A stretch of DNA of 64,000 nucleotides. Source: Dinoroseobacter sp965279125 (GTDB taxonomy: Bacteria > Pseudomonadota > Alphaproteobacteria > Rhodobacterales > Rhodobacteraceae). The position numbers were made by a program, and so were the translations under genes. Each line of letters begins with the position of its first letter. Position 1 is the first letter of the stretch. The DNA is taken from the NCBI GenBank assembly GCA_965279125.1, contig CBDIHL010000040.1, positions 101,788 to 165,787 on the forward strand, in the 5' to 3' direction. Under the pieces are notes generated by a model. The model saw nothing but the letters and a program-made list of their open reading frames with translations, ran no database searches and was not told the origin of the DNA. Shown here piece after piece: positions 16,115 to 24,823 of the stretch.

Positions 16115-17876
16115 CGAGTCTTCCTTTCATGTCAAGGGTCGAGTGATCGGAGGCGCTGGTGGCGGGGCCTTCCCTCCACTGGTGCATGGACAGGCCAGCA
16201 AAAAAAGACACTACCAGCAGGCCGACCCGCCCATAGGCCAGCAAGGGCAGCGGCACGCCGGTCATGGGCATCGCGCCCAGCGCGCCGAATGAGGTGACGA
16301 AAGCCTGCGTCACGAGCGCCACGGCGAAGAAGGCGAGGATCCAGGCACGCAAGGCCAGCAATGACCTAGATTGCGATCCGCCGCCGCCGATATCAACTGG
16401 TAGGCGGAACATGCCCATCAGCCAGAGACACAGCGCCAGCACCAGCGCAACGGCCACTGGCATGCCCCAGACGGCCGCCAGGCCCTGGATCGCGTAGTCG
16501 CTCTGGATCTGCTCGGGCGCGCCGCGGCAGGCAGAGCCCAGCGAGCCCAGGTGCCCACACCAAGGCACATGCGTGAGGCCGAAGCCGGTGCTGCCCGCCG
16601 CATGGCTCAGCCAGAACAGTTGCGCCAGGAAGTCATTGCGCGCGCCGAAAGGCGACTGGGTGGCTTCGATACGCGCGGCAATGTGATTGCCGAACATCGG
16701 GCCCAGGGTCCAAATGCACCACAGCACAAGCGAGAGGCAAGGCAGCCAAAGCAGCACGCCCAGCATCGCCCGCGCGCGTCCGGTGAGGGCCGCGCAACGC
16801 CGGGCGAGCAGCATTGGCAGCACCAGTACCGCTCCCGGCACAGTGAGGGACAGCAGTGCGACCATCGCCTGGCCCTTATCGAAGAGTGCGTAGAAGCCGA
16901 GCAGAAGCACTTGGCAGGCAACGACGAGCCCGAAGGCCCGGCCCGACGGCTCGTCGCGGTCGACGCGACGGTACATGAGCCAGCCGCAAGCCAGCCAGAA
17001 CAGCACACGCGCCGATTCGCCAAAGAGCGACGCCTGGATCGCGTCGGCGCGCAAGGCCAGCGCAAGGCCGAGCGACGGCAGGGTTAGGAGCAGCAGCACG
17101 AGCGCACCCGCGAGCGACGGTCCCATGCCGGCCATGCGCGATCCGGCACGGGTGACCGCGCTCGACAGTCCCCACAACAGTGCGGGTGCCAGGGCCGCCG
17201 CCATCGTCAGCGTCGCAAATGCCAGCAGCAGGTTGTCCGCATGGCGCAGGCCGAGGAACAACTGGCGCAGGGGCCCACGCGCGGCCAGGTCGGTGATCCA
17301 CGCCAGCCCCAGTCCCGACAGCAAGACAAAGCCAGGATAGCGCCATGCGCCGGAGCGGGCCTGCTTGACGGTGATGGCCAGCCGGCCGCTCCACGTGCGT
17401 TGTAAAGCCGCGCCGGTCAGCGCCACAACGAAGACCGCGCCGCCCATCAGGCCCCAGCGTCCGGCGCTCGCGCCCAGCGTGCCCTGCCATGCGGCGACGG
17501 CGCACCAGAGCGGTGCCAGCACGCCGAGCTGGGTGGTCCATGGCAACGCCAGCCGCCCGAAGGCCAGTGCCATCCATCCGGCGCCGGCCAGCACCACCAT
17601 ATATCGAGCCAAGCCGCCATGCAGCTCCCGTGCGCGCGCCTGTTGCTCCGCCAATGCCGCGATTGCATCCGCGGTCGGCGCCAACGCGTCCGCCGCCTTG
17701 GGCGGGGAGCGATCCAGCGCGACCAGCGACTCGGCCAGTGTCTGCGCCGGTATCGTATAGCGCGCATTCATGCCGACCGCCGCGCCGGGTGCGCGGGCAG
17801 GCGACAGCATCAGCCACAGGAGGGCGAGGACGGCCAGCAGAGCAGCCAGTTCGGTGAGTGTTGATTTGGCGTACAT
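16107..17876 (-). CDS. FtsW/RodA/SpoVE-family membrane protein (peptidoglycan polymerase)
   Basis: The 589-residue protein is almost entirely membrane helices. Near the C-terminus it has AMPMTGVPLPLLAYG, matching the PxTGxxLPFxSYGG signature of SEDS polymerases, and before that QSDYAIQGLAAVWG, equivalent to the ESDFIFxxxxEExG loop. The family polymerises lipid II into glycan strands together with a class B PBP, which is encoded immediately downstream. It is longer than RodA or FtsW (about 370-400 residues) because of an N-terminal extension with extra helices. I chose the ATG at 17876 over a TTG at 17927 because it gives a sensible hydrophobic N-terminus. It is the first gene of the minus-strand operon. 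Confidence 0.83.
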   Translation of the reverse strand: MYAKSTLTELAALLAVLALLWLMLSPARAPGAAVGMNARYTIPAQTLAESLVALDRSPPKAADALAPTADAIAALAEQQARARELHGGLARYMVVLAGAGWMALAFGRLALPWTTQLGVLAPLWCAVAAWQGTLGASAGRWGLMGGAVFVVALTGAALQRTWSGRLAITVKQARSGAWRYPGFVLLSGLGLAWITDLAARGPLRQLFLGLRHADNLLLAFATLTMAAALAPALLWGLSSAVTRAGSRMAGMGPSLAGALVLLLLTLPSLGLALALRADAIQASLFGESARVLFWLACGWLMYRRVDRDEPSGRAFGLVVACQVLLLGFYALFDKGQAMVALLSLTVPGAVLVLPMLLARRCAALTGRARAMLGVLLWLPCLSLVLWCIWTLGPMFGNHIAARIEATQSPFGARNDFLAQLFWLSHAAGSTGFGLTHVPWCGHLGSLGSACRGAPEQIQSDYAIQGLAAVWGMPVAVALVLALCLWLMGMFRLPVDIGGGGSQSRSLLALRAWILAFFAVALVTQAFVTSFGALGAMPMTGVPLPLLAYGRVGLLVVSFFAGLSMHQWREGPATSASDHSTLDMKGRLDV

Positions 17877-18062
17877 GCAGCCCCTACGCCACACGCCGGC
17901 AAAAAGGCTCAACCCGGCGGCCTTCAACCGGTGGATGATGGCGACGGACGGATAACGGTAGGTAGCGGCGCATGACGGCTGCCTGAGCTATGTGCCGGCG
18001 AAATGCGTAGATGAAGTTCCGCAGCCCCTGCCCAACCCCATTCATACACTGGAGTCACATGC

Positions 18063-19190
18063 ATGGATCGATCGGTACCGCAATACAGCGCCGGCGCTCG
18101 CCAGATGACCGAGCGCGGTGAAGACGCCACCGAACTCCTGCCTCAGTCCATGGTAGCGGGTGGCCGGCTCGTGCTGGACACCGGCAGTTTCTACGCGCCC
18201 GGCGCGCTGAAAGCGATCACGCAGGGCTTGTTGCCTGAACTGGTGGCGCAGCAGCGTCAGGCTCTGGTGATGGACAGCACCGTGCAGCAAATCGAGGCCC
18301 TGCAGGGCGCACGCGGGAACGGGCAGGACCATGAGCAGGCCGCGCGGATCCTTGCGGCGCTAGACGCCGCGCAAGCCTGGCTTCGCGTGGGCGACCCGTA
18401 TTCGGAAAGGGACAACAAGAGCCGCGGTATGGATAGCAATGCGGGCACACTGATCCGCGAACTACTGCTGACGCAACAGCTGGAGCAGCGCTTTTGCGTC
18501 GTGACCCAGAACGAGGCATTAGCCCGCGTGCTGCTGCAGAACGCGCACAGTCCCGCCATCACCGGTGTCATGGGTGTCAGCGTCGCCTGCATTGAAGACG
18601 GCAGGTTCCAGTCCTGGGACGCTCGACTGCGGCAACGCGACGGCCTGGTCCGCGCGGGTCTTCGGCTACACACGCGCATCGCCGGAGGCTACCGCGTAAT
18701 CGTGGACACATCGTCGCTGATGCTCACCGGTGTCGCCGACGAAACGCCCGACGGCGTGGCGTTCCTGCGGCGCGACCTGCTGCCGCAATTACAGGCAAAA
18801 CAGTCGCGCCTGATCGTGCCGCTTCGCGTGCTGAAGGAACTGCGGTCGCAGCCGGGCCACCCGGCAGTGCCGGCCGCGCTCTGCCTGCTGGAAAAAGCGG
18901 TCTCCGCTGGCGACGCGCTGGTGGTGGGCGACGAACTCGAGCTGGCCAGCGGCAACGAACGCTTCGCCGATCCGGTGCTGGTGCGGGCCGTCATCCGCTA
19001 CCAGTACAGCCACGACCTGTGCATCATCACGCAAGACGAAAAACTGGCTAGGCTGCTGCTGCGCAACCGCGACCCCCGCTCCGACCGCGACTGCCTCGTC
19101 GTCTTCATCACGGCCGGCGGCGCCTCGCTCGGCTACTGGGAAAGCAAGTTGCTGGCAAAGGCGCAGCGGGCGGCCGGTGCCGCGGAATGA
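18063..19190 (+). CDS. Tandem PIN-like domain protein
   Basis: The 375-residue product contains two similar halves. Each starts with a strand and Asp typical of PIN ribonucleases (RLVLDTGSFY at about 36 and RVIVDTSSLML at about 218), and ends with a motif of the type (V/I)(V/I)TQ(N/D)E-LAR-LL (CVVTQNEALARVLLQN; CIITQDEKLARLLLRN). The second half also has LRVLKELRSQPGHP, a position where PIN domains keep an acidic residue. PIN domains cut single-stranded RNA using clustered Asp/Glu residues; the first copy may be degenerate. No toxin-antitoxin partner is adjacent. It is the first gene of a plus-strand set divergent from the RodA/PBP operon and is followed 16 bp later by a VWA gene. Confidence 0.75.
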   Translation: MDRSVPQYSAGARQMTERGEDATELLPQSMVAGGRLVLDTGSFYAPGALKAITQGLLPELVAQQRQALVMDSTVQQIEALQGARGNGQDHEQAARILAALDAAQAWLRVGDPYSERDNKSRGMDSNAGTLIRELLLTQQLEQRFCVVTQNEALARVLLQNAHSPAITGVMGVSVACIEDGRFQSWDARLRQRDGLVRAGLRLHTRIAGGYRVIVDTSSLMLTGVADETPDGVAFLRRDLLPQLQAKQSRLIVPLRVLKELRSQPGHPAVPAALCLLEKAVSAGDALVVGDELELASGNERFADPVLVRAVIRYQYSHDLCIITQDEKLARLLLRNRDPRSDRDCLVVFITAGGASLGYWESKLLAKAQRAAGAAE

Positions 19191-19206
19191 ACCTTGAGGA
19201 GACCCC

Positions 19207-19869
19207 ATGAACAGGATTGCAGCAACCACACCCGTAACGCCGCCCATGCCGAAGCGGCCACCCATCTGCTTTGCGCTGGACACGAGCCGCTCGATGGCAG
19301 GCGCGGGCATCGACGCGTTGAACGAGGGCTTGGCCGAGTTCTGGCGCATTGCCTGTGGCGTGGCGCCGGAAGCCGCCAGCCGGGTCTGCATCGTCACCTT
19401 CGGCAGCGGGGTCGAAACGGCTGTGCCATTCAATTCGCCCCACCACGCGCCGCCGCCCCGCCTCACCGCCGACGGTGCGACGCCGATGGGCGAAGCCATC
19501 CTGCGGTGCCTGAACCTGCTGAGCCAAGAAGCCGGCGATGAAGCTGCCGCGACGCCCGCCGTGCTGGTACTGCTCGCCGACGGCCATGCCACCGACGACA
19601 CGTCCGAAGCGCTTGCGCAATGCCTGGCGCTGCGGGCCGACGGCCGGCTGGTTGTATATCCGCTGGCGCTTGGCGCCGGCCCAGACGTGGTGGCCCTCTC
19701 CGCGTTTGCCGGCGGCGACCATGCGGCGGAGATGGAATCGACCAATGTCTTCAACTTCTTCAGCAACCTCGGGCAAAACCTGGCCGTCGGCACGCCTCAA
19801 CCGGCGATGGCCTTTGATCGCCCGGTGATGGGCTGGAATGAGGCGATGCGGGCCGCGGCACCGCGCTGA
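19207..19869 (+). CDS. von Willebrand factor A-domain protein
   Basis: The 220-residue protein is one VWA domain. The metal-ion-dependent adhesion site is visible as DTSRSM (Asp25, Ser27, Ser29), with the downstream Thr in ATPMGEAI and the Asp in LLADGHATDD. There is no signal peptide, so it is probably cytosolic. It follows the PIN gene with a GAGGAG ribosome-binding site. Stand-alone VWA proteins of this type often sit in kinase/phosphatase signalling clusters and interact with ATPases. Its partner here may be the large ATPase encoded next. Confidence 0.85.
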   Translation: MNRIAATTPVTPPMPKRPPICFALDTSRSMAGAGIDALNEGLAEFWRIACGVAPEAASRVCIVTFGSGVETAVPFNSPHHAPPPRLTADGATPMGEAILRCLNLLSQEAGDEAAATPAVLVLLADGHATDDTSEALAQCLALRADGRLVVYPLALGAGPDVVALSAFAGGDHAAEMESTNVFNFFSNLGQNLAVGTPQPAMAFDRPVMGWNEAMRAAAPR

Positions 19870-19937
19870 AGCTGCGGCGCGCAGGCCCAAACCGCTTCGC
19901 CACTGAGCTACTTCCGCGAGCACAGCGTAGGGTCTGG

Positions 19938-22319
19938 ATGCATCAACACCCCTACCTGCGCCTCGTTACCCCGTCCGCTACTGTCCGCGCGCCCGTGCGT
20001 CGCAGCAGCCTCACCCTCGCCAGCATCCTGCCCGAGACACCGATTGCCCAGTCGGCGCTGATGGCCGACCTGTTCAACTCGCTGGCGCCGGGCGAGTCGC
20101 TGGAGTTCACCCACACCGTCTGCAATGTGGCCACCGCACCGGTGGTTTCGACCGCGGACGGCGGTCCGCCGCCACGCTATGGGTTGCGGATTGCCGCCTG
20201 TTCCCGACAGTCAGACCATCCGCACTTCGCGGCGCGAGCCTTCGCGTCGCTGCGCGCCGCCTGCGGCCACATGCACCTGACCGACGCCGGCGAGACCGCC
20301 CTGCCTGCACTGCCTTTCCGCTGGCAGGCCAGCCTCGCACCCTTGCGCGCCATGTTGCGCCCGGCACCCGGCGTCGTTTCGGTGCGCGACGAATCGCCTT
20401 GGCAACTGCCGCATCCTGCAAACCTGCCCGGCTGGGCACTGAGCGCACTGCTCGATGAGCCGCTGGACTTGCCGGGCGAAGTGCGCCTGGTACTGCGCAT
20501 CGCGCGCTTCACACTGGCAGAGGCCGACTGCGAGAAACTAGCGCGGCTGGCCCATCGTCTTCAGTCGGGGCAGGTGCTGCTGTACGAACCTCGCTCGCGC
20601 ACGGCCGATGCCGCCGCCGCCCGCGAACTGCTGGAGCCCACGCTCGCGCTGATGCGGCAGTGGATGCGCCATGCGGCCGGCTGGACGTTGGACTGCCGTC
20701 TCGAAGCGAGCGGCGAGCTGTCGCGCGCGGCGCTTCAGCGCCTGGCGTGGGACGTCGTCGGCCAGCGACCGGTACACATTCAGGCCGGCGGCAGGGACCA
20801 CGAATGCGGCGTCACTACTGGCGGCTTGCCTTCTGCCGGTTTCACGTCCGCCGTCCTGTCGGCGCAGGGTCTGCCCGGCCTGCTGCCCGCGCCGCACCTG
20901 TTACCAGCGCTTGGCGTGCCCCGCCATTACGCGCCGCCGGCCAGCTTCATGCCGGTAGCGGAGGGCGCGCCCGTTGGACGCACGGTGTGCGGCGCGCAAT
21001 CGGTGCCCTTTGCCGTACCGCACCACAGCCGCAGCCGGCACGTGGCCATCGTCGGCGCCACCGGCTCGGGCAAGTCGTCGCTGATGCTGCGCCTGCTGGC
21101 CGAGGATATGGCCTCGCCGGCGAGGCCCGGCATCGGGCTGATCGACCCGCACGGCATGCTGTACGCGGAAGTGCTGCGACTCATTCCGCGCGACCGGGTG
21201 GACGATGTGGTGCTAGTGGACGTGACTTCGGAACAGGCCACGCCGTGCCTCAACCCGCTGAGCGGGACGCGCGACCCCGCGCACGCGCGATTCATGGCCG
21301 ACGAGATCGTGTCGCTCGTCGACGCGCTCTTCGAAGGCCGCGACACTTCCGGGCCCGCCACCCGCGGCCACCTCAAGAACATACTGCTGCTGGCCATGAG
21401 CTCGCCGGGGCGCGATGCCACGCTGATGGACGTGATGCGAATCATCGAGGACGCCGACTTCGGCGACTGGCTGGCCGGTGAATGCGCCGACCGCAAGGTG
21501 GCCGCGGCATGGCGCTTGTTCCGGAACAGCAATGGCGAACACGGCCACAAGAACTGGCTTCCGTACCTACTGCCCCGGCTGGCGCCGTTCGTGGACAGCC
21601 CCGTTATGAAGCGGCTTCTGAGCCGGCCGCGCAGCAGCTTCAACGTCGGCGAGGCGATGGAACGCGGCAAGATCCTGCTGTTCAACTTCAGCAAGTCCGT
21701 GCTGGGCGATACCGAGTGCCGCATCGCCGGCAGCCTGGTGCTGGCCCGGATCTTCGCGGCCTCACTGGCGCGGCGGCCGGCCAGCGGCCGGGCCTTGCGG
21801 CCATTCCACCTATTCGTGGACGAGTTCCAGTCGTTCGCGACCGACTCGGTGCCGCGCCTTTTCGCCGAGGCGCGCAAGTTCGGCCTGTGCCTCACGACCG
21901 CCAACCAGTCGCTCGGCCAGTTGCTCAACCGCTACGGCCACAGTTCCATCGGGCAGGCGCTGCTGGCCAACACTGCGACCAAGTTTCTGTTCCGGCTCGG
22001 CCCGTCGGACATCGGCGTGCTGTCGCCTTACTTCGCGCCTGCCTTTAGCGCGCCGGACATGGCCAACCTGGCGGACGGCCAAGCAGTCGTCTGCGCTGCG
22101 GCGGGCGGTAGGCCAATGCCGCCCTTTGTCGCCAGGATCGACCGCCCGCAACCGGACAGCGCCCTGCACGAAGCGCCGTGGTATGTGCAGGCGCTATCCG
22201 ACGAGCGCTACGGCTGCAGCCTGGAGCATGCGAATGGCGAAATAGCTGCGCTATTCGACATGCAGTCCGAATCGCTGGCGGCGTCCGAAGACCCAACTTC
22301 GGCTCTAGCTGATAGATGA
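19938..22319 (+). CDS. VirD4/TraG/HerA-like P-loop ATPase
   Basis: The 793-residue protein has an N-terminal part of about 350 residues of unknown fold and a C-terminal FtsK/HerA-type motor. Walker A is GATGSGKSS at about 371-379, Walker B is LFVDEFQ at about 625, and the sensor region TTANQSLGQLL follows. IDPHGMLYAEVL after Walker A is typical of the TraG/TraD and HerA group, whose hexamers pump DNA or protein. No transmembrane segment is evident at the N-terminus, unlike a conjugative coupling protein, and no other conjugation gene is nearby. This suggests a role within the PIN-VWA-ATPase set rather than in conjugation. The ATG at 19938 is taken as the start. Confidence 0.8.
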   Translation: MHQHPYLRLVTPSATVRAPVRRSSLTLASILPETPIAQSALMADLFNSLAPGESLEFTHTVCNVATAPVVSTADGGPPPRYGLRIAACSRQSDHPHFAARAFASLRAACGHMHLTDAGETALPALPFRWQASLAPLRAMLRPAPGVVSVRDESPWQLPHPANLPGWALSALLDEPLDLPGEVRLVLRIARFTLAEADCEKLARLAHRLQSGQVLLYEPRSRTADAAAARELLEPTLALMRQWMRHAAGWTLDCRLEASGELSRAALQRLAWDVVGQRPVHIQAGGRDHECGVTTGGLPSAGFTSAVLSAQGLPGLLPAPHLLPALGVPRHYAPPASFMPVAEGAPVGRTVCGAQSVPFAVPHHSRSRHVAIVGATGSGKSSLMLRLLAEDMASPARPGIGLIDPHGMLYAEVLRLIPRDRVDDVVLVDVTSEQATPCLNPLSGTRDPAHARFMADEIVSLVDALFEGRDTSGPATRGHLKNILLLAMSSPGRDATLMDVMRIIEDADFGDWLAGECADRKVAAAWRLFRNSNGEHGHKNWLPYLLPRLAPFVDSPVMKRLLSRPRSSFNVGEAMERGKILLFNFSKSVLGDTECRIAGSLVLARIFAASLARRPASGRALRPFHLFVDEFQSFATDSVPRLFAEARKFGLCLTTANQSLGQLLNRYGHSSIGQALLANTATKFLFRLGPSDIGVLSPYFAPAFSAPDMANLADGQAVVCAAAGGRPMPPFVARIDRPQPDSALHEAPWYVQALSDERYGCSLEHANGEIAALFDMQSESLAASEDPTSALADR

Positions 22320-22479
22320 GGGCTCGCCAGCGAGCGCAACGTCCTATGCTGGCGATCCGTTTGCGAACCAATGCTGCCCCGGATCTGCCCGCGTGCGTCA
22401 GGGATCGGAGCCCTCATCGTCCAGCGCGGCGCTCCGTCTACGGGCATTGGCAGATGCAGCCTGGAGACGGCCTTGCCAC

Positions 22480-24051
22480 TCATCGCGTTTCAGCCGGAGG
22501 CGCTGCACGAACCAGGTCGTGCTTGGCCATCCAGCCGATGCAGCACAAGGTCTCGAACGCTTCGAAGGTGGCTCTCGCCGCGGCCTGCGCGATCGTCATC
22601 TCACGCGCGCCGCCGAGCAAGGTCCAGATCTGGCGAACGCACTCTGCCGGGGCAACGTCCCCCAAAATTCGGCGCATCGGCCCCTCAAGGAACGGCTCGA
22701 GGAGGGGCGCGCGCGCGTCGTTCCTGGTGATGGACCAGTCCGGCTCGATCACACCGGTCGGGAACGTGTCGAACAGGTTCCCGATTCCTTCCGGGATCCG
22801 CACGGACGGACAGTCCCAGGCGGGATCACCCTGGAACAGCCGAAGGTACCGGCCGATCACTTGCCGCCATTCGAAACGTTGCATGGCCCTTTCGCGACCT
22901 GCGCTGCCTAGGACTTTCCGCAGATCCGGGTCCCGGAAGAGCGCCGCCAAGCGAGCTGTTGCGGTGTCGACGTCGACGGTGGTCAACTGGGCCAGAGTCC
23001 CCACGCATAGATCGTGAGGCACCTGCCCCGCGAGTTGCCGCCCGAGCAATGCCTCGGTCACCTGGCGCGGCGGCAGGAGGGTCTGGATGCGATAGCCGTC
23101 CACGCCATCCCGCACGGTGTCCTTGTAGCCGTCCCAGTCGCTCACGACGCAGGGCAGGCCTGCCGCCATTGCCTGGATCGGGGTCAGCCCGAACGATTCC
23201 TGGATGTTGTCGGCCAGCGAGATAAACACATCCGCCGCGGCCCAAATGTCGCGCCTGACCTCGGCGTCGCGCCCGTCGAGTACACGCAGGCCGACGCCTG
23301 GAGCAAGTTGCCGCGCCATCGCCTGGACCTGCCGTGCCATTAGTACGCTCGGGAACCAACCCGCCAGTAGTAGGGTCACAGCTTGCCCCGAGCGCGCGGC
23401 CGCAGCGTCGAGCGCGAGGAACATGTCTGCGAGGCAGGCTTTCGTAAGGTAATTTATCCGGCCGAAATACAGGCATGTGATCTCGTCGGGCCCCAACCGA
23501 AAGCGCTCACGCACGTGGGCCCGCAGGCCGGGCTGGGCGGCATCGCGGAAGTCGGACGCGTGAAACCCGAGCGGCAGAACGCCCGTGCGCGGAACGTCCG
23601 CAGGCTCCGCGGGCCCGAACACCCGTTGCGCGGACAGCACCGTGCCGCGTACCGCGTGCGAGGTACAGATGATGCCGTCACGCGCCGTCAGGTGTTCGTG
23701 TTGCGCGCCGAATTCGCGCAGCACGCGGGCGGAGCTGATGGAGTGCGTGATACCGAAGACAGGAGGCCTGTCGCCCGTCGCGCGGCCGACCGTCAACTCC
23801 GAGAGCATCGGGGACGCGCGGACCACGACGTCGGCCCATCGAAATACTTCGCCCGATGACGCGGGAAACACGCGCGCCGACCCGGTCGCGGCCGTGCGGG
23901 TATCCGCATCCGGCACGACCAACGCCACCTCCGCCGAACCCGATTCACGCAGGGCGCGAAGCAGCCCGTCGTTGGCCACCTGTCGGCCCACGAGCGCCGG
24001 CGATGCCAGGTCGAACGACGCAGCGTCAGCGGCCAGTGCAATTCGGATCAT
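22480..24051 (-). CDS. Glycosyltransferase family 4 (GT-B fold)
   Basis: The 523-residue protein has the GT4 C-terminal signature QESFGLTPIQAMAAGLPCVV, corresponding to the E-x7-E nucleotide-sugar site, preceded by LLAGWFPS and LRVLDGRDAEVRRDIWAAAD. The N-terminal Rossmann half begins MIRIALAADAASFDLASP. I start it at the ATG at 24051; upstream in-frame codons are Arg-rich and look non-coding. A C-terminal extension of about 110 residues follows the catalytic domain. It overlaps the preceding GT2 gene by 26 bp and is the last gene of a three-gene minus-strand unit. The acceptor and sugar are not predictable. Confidence 0.85.
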   Translation of the reverse strand: MIRIALAADAASFDLASPALVGRQVANDGLLRALRESGSAEVALVVPDADTRTAATGSARVFPASSGEVFRWADVVVRASPMLSELTVGRATGDRPPVFGITHSISSARVLREFGAQHEHLTARDGIICTSHAVRGTVLSAQRVFGPAEPADVPRTGVLPLGFHASDFRDAAQPGLRAHVRERFRLGPDEITCLYFGRINYLTKACLADMFLALDAAAARSGQAVTLLLAGWFPSVLMARQVQAMARQLAPGVGLRVLDGRDAEVRRDIWAAADVFISLADNIQESFGLTPIQAMAAGLPCVVSDWDGYKDTVRDGVDGYRIQTLLPPRQVTEALLGRQLAGQVPHDLCVGTLAQLTTVDVDTATARLAALFRDPDLRKVLGSAGRERAMQRFEWRQVIGRYLRLFQGDPAWDCPSVRIPEGIGNLFDTFPTGVIEPDWSITRNDARAPLLEPFLEGPMRRILGDVAPAECVRQIWTLLGGAREMTIAQAAARATFEAFETLCCIGWMAKHDLVRAAPPAETR

Positions 24052-24823
24052 GCTGGCCTGCGTTCCAATCCCGCCGCGTCTCGCTGTCGAGTGCCTCCCA
24101 TGCGGAAGCCTTCCACGCGGTGGCATGATCCTGCCCCTGGAGTCGAAACGTCGCATTGATCGCCGCTCGGATGCCGGCGTGCGGTTTCGCACAGGCCGGT
24201 GGCATGCGCCCGCACCGCTCGTAGTCCGCTGGGTGCGACGTCGCATAACCGACGGTCACCCGGCCCGACAGGTGCAGGTTGGGCACGCTGCGGCGGATTG
24301 TGGCCCAGAAGTACCGGTCACCAATAGGATGCGCATACGCAGGAACCTCGCTCCAGGCAGTGCCGAGGGACACCGCAGCGCCCGCGAGCGCGATGCAGCT
24401 CGTATCGGCGAATCGATGGTCATGGCCCGAGACGTCGCATCTTCCGATCGGCCGGCCAGAGGGCTCGCAGAGCATGCGCCGCGATGCGAGTACGGCGGAC
24501 GAAGACCCGTCCCACTTCCGCACGAGCGCGGACAGATGATCGCGGTGATACCAATTGTCTGCATCGAGAAAGGCGAGCACGACGGCGCCTTCGGAGAGCG
24601 CATGCGCTGCGCCGAGCGCCCGGGGCGTATCGCCGAAGTCATCGGTTCGCGCCGCAGTGCGCAAGACTTGCAGGCCATGCAGATCGACATTGCCGTCCGG
24701 CCAGAAGCCGTCGCAGACGACGACATGCAAGGCGCGCATCGACTGGCTCCTGACGCTTTCGACGCATCGCGCCAGCGCGGATGTATGCAGCGGGCCGAGC
24801 GCGGTAACGACCACGACCTTCAC
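24026..24823 (-). CDS. Glycosyltransferase family 2 (GT-A fold)
   Basis: The 265-residue enzyme starts with KVVVVTALGPLHTSALARCV and has the DxD metal-binding motif in FLDADNWYHRDHL, as in inverting GT2 enzymes. The start is GTG at 24823, which overlaps the stop of the upstream JmjC gene by 4 bp (GTGA); earlier codons in this frame are Arg-rich shadow sequence. A His/Asp-rich middle (GHDHRFADTSCIALAGAAVS) may form the acceptor site. It is translationally coupled to both neighbours and so is likely to work on the same product as the GT4 and JmjC proteins. Confidence 0.82.
   Translation of the reverse strand: MKVVVVTALGPLHTSALARCVESVRSQSMRALHVVVCDGFWPDGNVDLHGLQVLRTAARTDDFGDTPRALGAAHALSEGAVVLAFLDADNWYHRDHLSALVRKWDGSSSAVLASRRMLCEPSGRPIGRCDVSGHDHRFADTSCIALAGAAVSLGTAWSEVPAYAHPIGDRYFWATIRRSVPNLHLSGRVTVGYATSHPADYERCGRMPPACAKPHAGIRAAINATFRLQGQDHATAWKASAWEALDSETRRDWNAGQHDPNCTGR

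Noticed and set aside
14741..16297. Plus-strand frame of 518 codons antisense to the PBP
   Set aside because: It has no domain or start signal; the minus-strand gene carries SxxK and KTG motifs.
19900..19917. 18-base match to a tRNA 5' end (GCGGAAGTAGCTCAGTGG on the minus strand)
   Set aside because: No matching acceptor 3' strand or anticodon and T arms follow, so it is not a tRNA gene; it may be chance or a fragment.
22322..22335. Hairpin GCTCGC-CA-GCGAGC after the ATPase gene
   Set aside because: The stem is short, no T-run follows, and it could be chance in GC-rich DNA, so I do not call it a terminator.
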